Origin: Anaerolineae bacterium
Lineage (GTDB): Bacteria > Chloroflexota > Anaerolineae > Aggregatilineales > Phototrophicaceae
Direction of reading: 5' to 3'
Length of the DNA stretch: 48,008 nucleotides
Assembly: GCA_014879665.1 (NCBI GenBank)
Contig: JACSRP010000129.1
Location: forward strand, 1-48,008
The translations under genes were made by a program, and so were the position numbers. This document shows positions 28,301 through 36,104 of the stretch, one piece after another (position 1 is the stretch's first letter; each line of letters begins with the position of its first letter). A model generated the notes under the pieces. The model saw only the letters and a list, made by a program, of their open reading frames with translations. It did no database searches and was not told where the DNA came from.

Positions 28301-29467
28301 GGCCACTGCTGGCGTGCCGTGGGGCGGTGAAACACTTTGACCGGGGATGGTTCCTGATGCTGGTTTGACAATGCGCTGATCGGTCGGCGTCATTATCGTT
28401 GGCATGTCTTCGCTAATGATGCGCGTGCTGGTCTCTGAAGGCGTGCCAGGGGCAATTCCAGCGCCGGCATCTGTGCGCGTTGATCCAGTATCCGGCTTCA
28501 CTTTGGTGAGCGAACCCCGGCTGGATTCGAACTTAAGCATTGTCTGGTCTATTACCGGCTGATCTTCAGCGCGGCGCTTATAGATATCTTCGACAGCTGC
28601 TAAAGCCGCGGCGCGGAGCGTATCTGGCCGGAGGTTCGACGATGAAATACGACCAACCGCGCGGGTGATTTCGTCTGCAAAATCAGTTGCAGAATCAAAG
28701 CGATCTTCTGGCTTTTTAGCCATGGCTCTGGAGATGGCAATATCCAAGCCTTCGGGGATGTTGTCATTCAGCAGCCGCGCGCTGGGAACCGGATCGTTGA
28801 TATGCTTCATCACGATAGCCAGCGGGGTTTCGGCCTTATAAGGCATTTCGCCGGTAAGCATCTGGTAGACCATAACACCGAGCGAGTAAATATCGGCGCG
28901 GCGATCAATGTTATCCAGACCCATGCCCTGTTCAGGGGCCATATAGCCGGGGGTGCCAACGGCAAAACCGGTCTGCGTTAGCCCTTCACTTGACGATGCG
29001 GCCAGACGGGCGATGCCAAAGTCCATCAGGAAGGCATTGCCGTCCTGATCGATCATGATATTCGACGGTTTAATGTCGCGGTGAATGACACCCTGTCGGT
29101 GCGCGTAATCCAGCGCCGCCGCAATCTGACGCATCAGATAGCTTACGTCGGTCAGGGGCAGCTTACCGCGATCAAGCACATCCTTGAGCGTGCCGCCTTC
29201 CAAATAGCGCATGACGATATAGGGCGGCTCATGCGAGCCATCGTAATCGTATACGGGCAGCAGATGGGGATGCTCAAGGCGGGCGATCAGGCGGGCTTCG
29301 CGCTGAAATCGTTCCAACGCGCGCTGATCTGAGGCGATTGCTCTATGAATGACTTTGACAGCAACGAAGCGACCGATACTTGGCTGGTAAGCGCGGAAAA
29401 CCGTCGCCATTCCGCCTTTGCCGATTTCTTCGATGATCTCGTACGGTCCGAGCCGAGTTCCGATCAT
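25349..29467 (-). CDS. Receptor-type Ser/Thr protein kinase with TM, T/P-rich linkers, SH3b and three lectin/LamG-like modules
   Basis: YEIIEEIGKGGMATVFRAYQPSIGRFVAVKVI; HRDIKPSNIMID; DFGIARL; TM LPLFIGAGVAAVVVIGLIIALVGG; SH3b-like AGRQIVPRLGPGLQYPAVGTIETSQEVAVIG...GTIAWIV; C-terminal repeats of EDFEG/DNFDAG-type beta modules. Confidence 0.9.
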   Translation of the reverse strand: MIGTRLGPYEIIEEIGKGGMATVFRAYQPSIGRFVAVKVIHRAIASDQRALERFQREARLIARLEHPHLLPVYDYDGSHEPPYIVMRYLEGGTLKDVLDRGKLPLTDVSYLMRQIAAALDYAHRQGVIHRDIKPSNIMIDQDGNAFLMDFGIARLAASSSEGLTQTGFAVGTPGYMAPEQGMGLDNIDRRADIYSLGVMVYQMLTGEMPYKAETPLAIVMKHINDPVPSARLLNDNIPEGLDIAISRAMAKKPEDRFDSATDFADEITRAVGRISSSNLRPDTLRAAALAAVEDIYKRRAEDQPVIDQTMLKFESSRGSLTKVKPDTGSTRTDAGAGIAPGTPSETSTRIISEDMPTIMTPTDQRIVKPASGTIPGQSVSPPHGTPAVAAAPAGRSKLPLFIGAGVAAVVVIGLIIALVGGGSGGPSPETLTATFAVGTQVALGHQQETQQAAASATAVAEGTIQAVTASFAESALTRQAATVAAVGAAQATGQAALQAENTAFALTQAVSRSQTAEATNPPPATPEPAENTLTQEAPVTEQPTSENTERPTRESGTATDETPLVLEADTGTPEPTETSIPTVTLEPTATDTTPPTATLIPTDTETPLPTETPTPTFTPSPTDTPVPTATPTPATPIAVAGRQIVPRLGPGLQYPAVGTIETSQEVAVIGISDDFGWLQVILPNGTIAWIVNNNQFLNTFGDYSIVPFVDAPTNTPLPTDTPTNTPLPTDTPTPTETPTNTPVATETPTTVVLPTEIPTEVIVPTATPVPVGALPYLEDFEGLDPAAEWDFDPAVWQIISESNEHFLTGQGSLRQPAVIMGRGFQPWTATDGILISFRVFLDPQAVGARVVFNYDAASGEYRVLELFPGLISLKRNSPTPDVFTRETERILRTTSAPMNSNQWHNITIWQQGRHINIYLNDVLLISLDDMITPALNNGQIMLQVTSQTRPIRFDDFLIQEPSSTASNFDAGVVPSNWRINSDPSLLSIQTDGTTNYLAFQPGASVTLMSDQPLRDFSMLCNIWSDNGGYQINLRDGDQGAISLTTGGGNLDISRRDAAGAVTPIDTVANFYNRGRWELLYIEFIGSHLSIDRDGVNRYAGMLPEPPTEGFISFVAPTASDIFRIDYCVTAPAAQSSNVRARPLFALRELAINRPWRFLRSDFDENFDEPLRTDDYWGDGLNAAGTFTTDPNAADHRQFLRMQYAGRPTWRMMRDAIGIEVIESGSSIQRSTDVYSTVAIRFPTGGMGGTAYMGVRTQPTITGTELEGYFLALQRAADGSTNVIIRDVSSTVQNVLFEGPIPLPADGSSMPEWIPVEILALDNQIAFFVNGRLVYVMDNAARLGGSVALGVDQGTTADFDSLVVRDTSPHDQS
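27160..27341 (-). repeat. Imperfect T/P-rich coding repeat in the kinase linker
   Basis: GGCAGCGGCGTATT at 27285-27298 and 27315-27328 (30-nt period), encoding PTNTPLPTDT repeats. Confidence 0.75.
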
Positions 29468-29765
29468 AAAAAACGCCAGCGGCCTGTCAATGAAGGTATA
29501 GGATAGTTAATTCAAATATTCTCTTGTGGCATTGTAACACAGGGCGGCGCAACTCCGCGAATTGCAGGTTTGAAAAGACTAGGGAAATATGCAAAAAACA
29601 ACGGTGTCTATATGGAATTGTTCACAGACACCATAAAAAACCTGAAAAAAAAGAGATCACTTTTCCCTCAAACGACTGTGCAGCTATCTTGACTCCCGTG
29701 AAAAATTTCGATACTGTGTAGTCAGCGTGAAAGCCATAATTCGTATCCGTTTAGGATAATGTACT

Positions 29766-30290
29766 GTGAAACAAGTAACTAATGGTTACATCGGTGACCG
29801 GGTATTGAAACTGAATGTTGGATTTTTACTGGCTGCTGGCCCCGGACACAGCCATGAAACCGAATTCGACGTTCCACGCATGCGAATCTCTGACGATGTT
29901 GATCTGGCCTTTCTGCGCGGACCACTTCGTTTGAGCCGGACAAAAGAAGGCATTCTGGTGCAAGGCGATCTTCAACTGGGGATTGAGGACGAATGTTACC
30001 GCTGCCTGAAACCAATTGAGCGGGAGCTTGAGGTTTCGATTGAGGAATTATACGCTTATCCCGATCCTAACGACTCGGAATTTAGCATTGACGAAGATGC
30101 CATGCTGGATCTTGCGCCGCTCATTCGTGCTGAAGCTATCATCGCTGACGCACGCGGTGCGCTTTGCCAGCCAGATTGTAAAGGGTTATGCCCGCAATGC
30201 GGGCGAAATTGGAATGACGGGCCGTGCGATTGCGGGGCAGATATAGACTCGCGTTTCGCAAAGTTAAAAGAACTGCTCGACAAAAACTAA
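29766..30290 (+). CDS. DUF177/YceD family protein
   Basis: ECYRCLKPIERELEVSIEELY and CQPDCKGLCPQCGRNWNDGPCDCGADIDSRFAKLKELLDKN; GTG start. Confidence 0.88.
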   Translation: MKQVTNGYIGDRVLKLNVGFLLAAGPGHSHETEFDVPRMRISDDVDLAFLRGPLRLSRTKEGILVQGDLQLGIEDECYRCLKPIERELEVSIEELYAYPDPNDSEFSIDEDAMLDLAPLIRAEAIIADARGALCQPDCKGLCPQCGRNWNDGPCDCGADIDSRFAKLKELLDKN

Positions 30291-30346
30291 CTTTCTAGCC
30301 GCAATTGAATATTCGCAAGTGCAAGCAGTAGTGAGGGTGCTGAACC

Positions 30347-31450
30347 ATGGAAAGCTACGAGCCTAGCTTTGATTTACCTGTTGGCCGGATGCTGCCGGAA
30401 AATGACTTTCTTGAAGATGATGTTGATGCTGAATTTGAAGAAGATTTCGACTCCAATCCAGATGAATTACAGATGATCGCAGACGACTCTGATTTGTGGG
30501 ATGGCGAGGACGAAGATTTTGATAGTGGGCATTATGCCGGAGAAATTGGCAGCGACACGATTGGCCTGTATCTGAAAGAGATGTCGCGCGTGCCGCTGTT
30601 GAACATGGAAGAAGAATTTGCGCTGGCACAGCGGTTTGAAGATGGCATTCATGCGGCGCGAAAACTGCGCCAAAACCCGAATGGCCCGCACGCTTTTGAA
30701 TGGCGAATCCAGATGCAGGAAGGCGCGGAAGCCCGCGAGCATCTGATCAACGCTAATACGCGACTGGTGGTCTCGATTGCCAAGCGCTATATGTCGCGGG
30801 GGGTGCCCTTTCTGGACTTGATTCAGGAAGGCAATTTAGGGCTGATGAAGGCGGTGGAAAAGTTCGATCATCGCCGGGGATTCCGGTTCAGTACCTATGC
30901 GACATGGTGGATTCGCCAGACGATCACCCGTGCCATCGCTGATCAGGGGCGCACTATTCGCGTGCCGGTGCATATGAGCGATCGGATTCGACGCATGTAT
31001 AAGACGTTACGGCGGCTCGAACAGGAAAACGGCCATAAGCCGACGCCGGATGAACTGGCGCGTGAACTCAAACTTGACCCGCGCAAAGTACGCTGGATGC
31101 TGCGGGTTTCGTGGCAACCGCTGAGCCTTGAGCGCCCGGTGGGAGAGGATGACGACAGCGAATTAGGACAGTTTATCGAAAACGAGATGATCCCCGGCCC
31201 GGCGCAGGCCACCTATGACAAGATGCTGCGCGAAAAGCTGGATATGCTTCTAGACAGCCTGACCCCACGCGAGGCGCGAATTTTACGACTGCGTTTTGGC
31301 TTTGCGAATGGGCGCAGTTATACATTGGAAGAAGTAGGGGAGCAGTTCGGGTTAACTCGCGAGCGTATCCGCCAGATTGAAGGCAAGGCGCTGCGCCGCC
31401 TGCGCCACCCCCGCCACAGCCGCCAGTTACGGGATTATTTGGGCACGTAG
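30347..31450 (+). CDS. sigA: RNA polymerase sigma-70 factor, RpoD/SigA type
   Basis: Region 2 LINANTRLVVSIAKRYMSRGVPFLDLIQEGNLGLMKAVEKFDHRRGFRFSTYATWWIRQTITRAIADQ; region 4 LTPREARILRLRFGF...YTLEEVGEQFGLTRERIRQIEGKALRRLRHP. Confidence 0.93.
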   Translation: MESYEPSFDLPVGRMLPENDFLEDDVDAEFEEDFDSNPDELQMIADDSDLWDGEDEDFDSGHYAGEIGSDTIGLYLKEMSRVPLLNMEEEFALAQRFEDGIHAARKLRQNPNGPHAFEWRIQMQEGAEAREHLINANTRLVVSIAKRYMSRGVPFLDLIQEGNLGLMKAVEKFDHRRGFRFSTYATWWIRQTITRAIADQGRTIRVPVHMSDRIRRMYKTLRRLEQENGHKPTPDELARELKLDPRKVRWMLRVSWQPLSLERPVGEDDDSELGQFIENEMIPGPAQATYDKMLREKLDMLLDSLTPREARILRLRFGFANGRSYTLEEVGEQFGLTRERIRQIEGKALRRLRHPRHSRQLRDYLGT

Positions 31451-31489
31451 CCAACTGCGGGAACAGCCTGTGAGATGATTAAGCCAATG

Positions 31490-31518
31490 CCTCCGGTTAT
31501 AATGATCGGAGGTTTTTT
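31490..31518 (+). terminator. Intrinsic terminator after the sigma factor gene
   Basis: CCTCCG-gttataatgat-CGGAGG followed by TTTTTT. Confidence 0.8.
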
Positions 31519-31536
31519 ATTTCTAGCGGGGAATCT

Positions 31537-33162
31537 ATGGCCTTGCGGCAAACAAGATATAGCGGTTCTCTGCTGCTCTTTTTGGCGATCATGATTTTGC
31601 TGGCTGCGCCGGTGGGCCGCGCGGAAGCGCAGGCACAATGCGGGTATGTAGATGGCCTTGAATTTCCCGTGGATACGAGTTTATTTTCGATTGTGCAGGA
31701 TTATGCCGCGCCTTCAGCTCGCTGGCAGGGACGGTTTCACAGCGGAGAAGACTGGTTTATTGATCGTAATCTTGCTTCGGCAGCAGCGCGCGGGACTGCC
31801 TATGGTGAATATGTGCGCGCGATTGCCAACGGGCGGGTGGTGTTTTCTGACCCGCGCGCATGGGGCTTTGATGGCGGGGTAATTGTGCTGGAGCATGTGT
31901 TCCCGGATAACTCGGTGGCTTACAGTATGTATGGGCATATCACCGATGAAACTGGCGTCGCTTTCCCGGCGGTATACACCTGCGTGCGGCGCGGCGATAT
32001 TCTGGCGGCAGTGGCCGACGTGCGCCCGGTGCCCCATCTGCATTTTGAAATTCGCGCGGCGACAAACACAACCCCCGGCGCGGGGTATGTATGGCTTGAT
32101 CCGGAAGAATTAGGCTATCGCCGCCCTTCTAAATTTATCAGCAACTGGCAAACGTGGCTGCAAGACGCCTATCGCTGGCGGGTCGATCTGGCTGATGAAT
32201 TAGGCCCGGCAGCAGCCCCGGCACAGCTTGAGGACTACAGCCTGGTATATCTGGACGCGGCGGGCGGGGTGGATCGGTTGGTCAGGGCGACACCCGATGG
32301 GCGCGTGCTGTGGCGAGTTTTATTGAACAAAGATGGCGTGGGAGTTGTGCCGGAGCAGGAGGGCGTTTATCTGTTTTATGCTGATGGCGAGGTGCAGTTC
32401 GTGGCGCGCGATGGCACACCCGGAGAAAAGTGGTCATTAGGCGAGGCGATACAGGGGGCGCCAACTGCTGCTTTTGGACTGCAATTGTTTCGCACACCAG
32501 ATGATCAGCTTATCGCTGTGGATACAGTTGAACGGCGGGTGATATGGCGGTTAGATGATGTGCTGCGTATTGTTCGCTCCGCTGCGGGGGATGAAACGCT
32601 TGCTCTGGTGACTGAAGCACCCGATGGAAGCGCTGAACTTCTGACAATTGGCGCTAATGGCGCGCTGCTAGATCGTGCCTATTTAAATACGCCCGGCGCG
32701 TTGGCGGTAGATGGGCAGGGCGGCCTGCATGCGCTCACACAGGGCGGTCTATGGCGAATTGACCGCGATGGCCAGTGGTCATTGAGCACTATCCCGGTTG
32801 TTGGCAACCGGAATACGGCGCTGGCGATTGGGACGGATGGCGCACAGTATATTTTTGATGGCGCGACGCTCACTGCGTATAACGCGGAAAATGTGGGACT
32901 CTGGCAATCTACGCTGCCGCGGCAAATTGAGGGGACAAACCAGCTAACACTGGCCGATGGCCTGATTTTGCTGACCAACAGTGAAGGGGAGATGATCGCG
33001 TGGCAAGCGGCAAGCGGCGCATTATGTGGGCAAGCCCGCATCTGGGGAGACAGCCGAACGAACTTATGGTCGAGTTTAGATGACGATGGGACGCTGCGGG
33101 TGTGGGTTGGCGATCAGATCATCGGGTTCAACTGGCGCGAATTTACTGCGCTGTGCCGTTAA
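31537..33162 (+). CDS. Secreted M23 family peptidase fused to a beta-propeller-like domain
   Basis: Signal-like N-terminus; GRFHSGEDWFIDR, YSMYGHI, VPHLHFEIRAA; C-terminal repeats such as AVDGQGGLHALTQGGLWRIDRDGQW. Confidence 0.8.
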   Translation: MALRQTRYSGSLLLFLAIMILLAAPVGRAEAQAQCGYVDGLEFPVDTSLFSIVQDYAAPSARWQGRFHSGEDWFIDRNLASAAARGTAYGEYVRAIANGRVVFSDPRAWGFDGGVIVLEHVFPDNSVAYSMYGHITDETGVAFPAVYTCVRRGDILAAVADVRPVPHLHFEIRAATNTTPGAGYVWLDPEELGYRRPSKFISNWQTWLQDAYRWRVDLADELGPAAAPAQLEDYSLVYLDAAGGVDRLVRATPDGRVLWRVLLNKDGVGVVPEQEGVYLFYADGEVQFVARDGTPGEKWSLGEAIQGAPTAAFGLQLFRTPDDQLIAVDTVERRVIWRLDDVLRIVRSAAGDETLALVTEAPDGSAELLTIGANGALLDRAYLNTPGALAVDGQGGLHALTQGGLWRIDRDGQWSLSTIPVVGNRNTALAIGTDGAQYIFDGATLTAYNAENVGLWQSTLPRQIEGTNQLTLADGLILLTNSEGEMIAWQAASGALCGQARIWGDSRTNLWSSLDDDGTLRVWVGDQIIGFNWREFTALCR

Positions 33163-33237
33163 TGCAACTTTGTTGATCAACGGTACGTATAACGTAGTCA
33201 GTCGAGCTTGCAATTCTGAAATAAGGATACTGCCGTC

Positions 33238-33750
33238 ATGAAGTCGCGCGCGTTTACGACTATCGCTGTATGGCTCATCGTCATGGGTTCGATTTCCGCA
33301 TTTGTGAATAACCTGACGCGGGTGATCATCGTTGATTATGTAGAATATACCCAGACCATCCCGAATTTTCGTGGGGAGGGCACTGAAACCCTCACTAGCC
33401 AGATGCCGGTTTATGACACTTTGTATGCGCCTGACATTATGATGATCTTCAGTGCGATTATCGTTCTAGTATTGATCATCGCAGCGGCTGTAGCGACGCT
33501 GGCGATCTGGAAAAATGCTTCTGAAAAAGCTGCATTGCCGCCCGTAAATATGCAAGCAGAAAACCGTCCACAATCTCGCGGCAGCAAAATGAAACCTGAT
33601 CAGCGACAGCGCGCGTTGATGCTTCTGGAGTCGCTTAGTTCGGAGGAACTGGACTCGTTGGAGCAGGCTTATTTGACCGATGGCACGGGCGAAACCATAT
33701 CGCTTTATGCGCTGGCTGAGCAGGAACGGGCGCGCTCTAATGCGCGTTGA
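33238..33750 (+). CDS. Membrane protein with two TM segments and cytoplasmic helical tail
   Basis: ATG; hydrophobic segments TTIAVWLIVMGSISAFV and MMIFSAIIVLVLIIAAAVATLAIW. Confidence 0.65.
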   Translation: MKSRAFTTIAVWLIVMGSISAFVNNLTRVIIVDYVEYTQTIPNFRGEGTETLTSQMPVYDTLYAPDIMMIFSAIIVLVLIIAAAVATLAIWKNASEKAALPPVNMQAENRPQSRGSKMKPDQRQRALMLLESLSSEELDSLEQAYLTDGTGETISLYALAEQERARSNAR

Positions 33751-33797
33751 TAGTTGGCGCTGACGCCCCCCGGCGATATTGCCACCATCTTCGGCTT

Positions 33798-35072
33798 TTA
33801 TGCCCCGACGGAAACTAGGGGCGCGCTGGCCTGCTCCATGGTGGGCGCGAAAGTCAAAAAGGTGGTAGGCAGGCTGAATTGGCGGGGATAAGCGAAACAA
33901 TTCCAGCCCTCTGCAACCGGCCAGCACAACCCCTGCCCGCCCGGCAATTCAACAACATCTTCATTATCTTCGGTGATGCTGGCGATAGCTTCAGCGAACT
34001 GATCAGCGTCTTCCAATGTGTCCCATACGCTGTGAAGTGACCAGACGAGATCGCCATTTTGTTCCTGCCACATTTTGAAGCGATCACCCCCCCAGCCCGC
34101 CGCCGCACGGGAAGCGCCGAATGCTGCGCCTGCGCTGCGCAGCCATTCACGCAGGTAATATTCCCCTAAAGAAAGATCCCAGAGTAATTCGGCATTTTCG
34201 GAAATGGGCATAGCCAATCCTTCAACAGAAATGCCGGTTTCGCCGTCAAGATATTTCTGAGGATGTAATATCTGCTCGGTGGTGACGGGTAAATTATCGA
34301 AAGCGGCGTTGACCGCATCCCAACCGCCGGCATTATAAATCGCCAGTACAAAGGCCAGCCCGGAATCATAGGGGAAGATTAACTCTCTGCCTAGACCTTC
34401 AGGAGTATCTGGCGGCAGCAGCAGCGTGCCAGAAAGCGCGCCTTCGGCCAGCAGCGCGAAGGCGATTCCGGGATCGTTGAGCATGGCGGTCTGCGTATAC
34501 AGGTTCATAGCGGCGGTTGCATCCCCTTCTATCAGGGCAAGGGCAGCCAGCAAACGATCTGGTGAATCGGCGATTTCTGGATCCTCAAGTCTGGTCAGAT
34601 CAAAATGCTGATCTTGCAGGGCATGGGTATATTCGTGAATAAAGATGATTTGCTCGGAGATAGAGAGGCTGCTGCCAACATCATCACCAAGCATGGGCAG
34701 GACATTCATGATTCTAGTGTCCGGATCGTAGAAGCCGCCCACCTGAGCGCCGAGCAAACGCAGATAAGTATCCCGTAGGCTGGCATTTGCGGGCAGAATA
34801 CCTAATACCCTATAGAAAGCTTCAAGGCGGGCTAACTGCCGCGCGGAAACATCAGTGTCGTAAGCATCGCTCAAATAGGCGATGGTTTCTTCACGGGTGG
34901 GGAAGCGGCGTTCTACCGGAATTAATGTATCCAACCCGCGAATATTTTCGGTTATCGTGACCAACCCGTCGAGCTGCGCGGTTAGTTCGGCGGGGAGGGT
35001 ATCTTGCGCCCAGATTCCGGAGGTGAGAACCAATAACGAAAGGGCAGTAGCAAGCGCGAACAATCGTTTCAT
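33798..35072 (-). CDS. Secreted putative zinc metallopeptidase-like protein
   Basis: ORF 33798..35189; ATG at 35072 gives signal MKRLFALATALSLLVLTSGIWAQ; motif IIFIHEYTHALQDQHFDL (HExxH). Confidence 0.7.
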   Translation of the reverse strand: MKRLFALATALSLLVLTSGIWAQDTLPAELTAQLDGLVTITENIRGLDTLIPVERRFPTREETIAYLSDAYDTDVSARQLARLEAFYRVLGILPANASLRDTYLRLLGAQVGGFYDPDTRIMNVLPMLGDDVGSSLSISEQIIFIHEYTHALQDQHFDLTRLEDPEIADSPDRLLAALALIEGDATAAMNLYTQTAMLNDPGIAFALLAEGALSGTLLLPPDTPEGLGRELIFPYDSGLAFVLAIYNAGGWDAVNAAFDNLPVTTEQILHPQKYLDGETGISVEGLAMPISENAELLWDLSLGEYYLREWLRSAGAAFGASRAAAGWGGDRFKMWQEQNGDLVWSLHSVWDTLEDADQFAEAIASITEDNEDVVELPGGQGLCWPVAEGWNCFAYPRQFSLPTTFLTFAPTMEQASAPLVSVGA

Positions 35073-35106
35073 CAAAGTGAATCCATCATGATGCCGAATA
35101 AAAACA

Positions 35107-36051
35107 TTAGGATAACGGGCCGCCGGGGCGCCATGCAGGACGGCTGTCCTCCGATACCGCCTCCAGCAGCCGCTGAACGCTGCTGCCATCTGCGTTCATG
35201 ATATAGAGTGTGCGCGCGCCGTCACGATTTGAGACAAAGGCTAATCTGCTGCTATCCGGCGACCATGTGGGGTTGGTATCTAGATCGCTGGTATCGGTCA
35301 GCGCGTGCAGTGCATTTCCGTCAGGCCGCATTAGATAGACATCACTGGAACCCGCGCGGTCTGAGACGAAGGCGATCCATTCCCCATCTGGCGACCACGC
35401 TGGAGCGGTATCGGTATAGTAACTGCTGGTGATGCGCTGAGGCGCGGGATCGGGCGTATGCGAGTCCAGCATTTCGACAAGCTGCGGGCTGAACACATAA
35501 ATTTCAGTATTGGCGACAGGCGACCATGCAAATGCCAACTGACCGCCCGGCGACCATGTGGGAGAAAAGACATTGCCGCGTGATTCAGTAACCCGATATG
35601 GCTCTGATCCCTCAAGATCAACAAGATAGACGCCCTGCGTGCCACTGCCATCACTGGTGGTATAGGCGATCTGGCTGCCGTCAGGCGACCACGCTAAAGC
35701 AGAATTGACGATGCCGTTCAAATGAACGCTGGCAATGGCGCGGCGCTGGCTGCCATCCCAATTCATGACTATCAAGCTGCTTTCCAACCGCTGCGGCGAA
35801 AGGGAAATATAAGCGAGCTGCTGGCCGCTTGGCGACCATGCGGGGCTGAAATCGAGTGTGTCGCCAAGCGTTAAGCGCGCAAGCATGCTGCGCCCGGCAT
35901 CTAGAAGAAAGATATCGGTGTTGCCGCTGCGCGCGCTGTCAAAAGCAATTTGATCGGTCTGCGCGGCGGCGCCAACAGCAACCGCGCCGGCCAGCGCAAT
36001 GAGACATACCAGCGCACATATGACCATTAAAGAGAGAAATAAGCGATTCAT
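35107..36051 (-). CDS. TolB-like (PD40) beta-propeller secreted protein
   Basis: Repeated AWSPDGSQIAYTTSDGSG / TWSPDSSRLAFVSNRDGARTLYIMNADGS units after a signal peptide. Confidence 0.85.
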   Translation of the reverse strand: MNRLFLSLMVICALVCLIALAGAVAVGAAAQTDQIAFDSARSGNTDIFLLDAGRSMLARLTLGDTLDFSPAWSPSGQQLAYISLSPQRLESSLIVMNWDGSQRRAIASVHLNGIVNSALAWSPDGSQIAYTTSDGSGTQGVYLVDLEGSEPYRVTESRGNVFSPTWSPGGQLAFAWSPVANTEIYVFSPQLVEMLDSHTPDPAPQRITSSYYTDTAPAWSPDGEWIAFVSDRAGSSDVYLMRPDGNALHALTDTSDLDTNPTWSPDSSRLAFVSNRDGARTLYIMNADGSSVQRLLEAVSEDSRPAWRPGGPLS

Positions 36052-36104
36052 TGATCAGCGACTGCTCAAGAGTGTTCAATCGTTGAAAGATATTATATCG
36101 CCTG

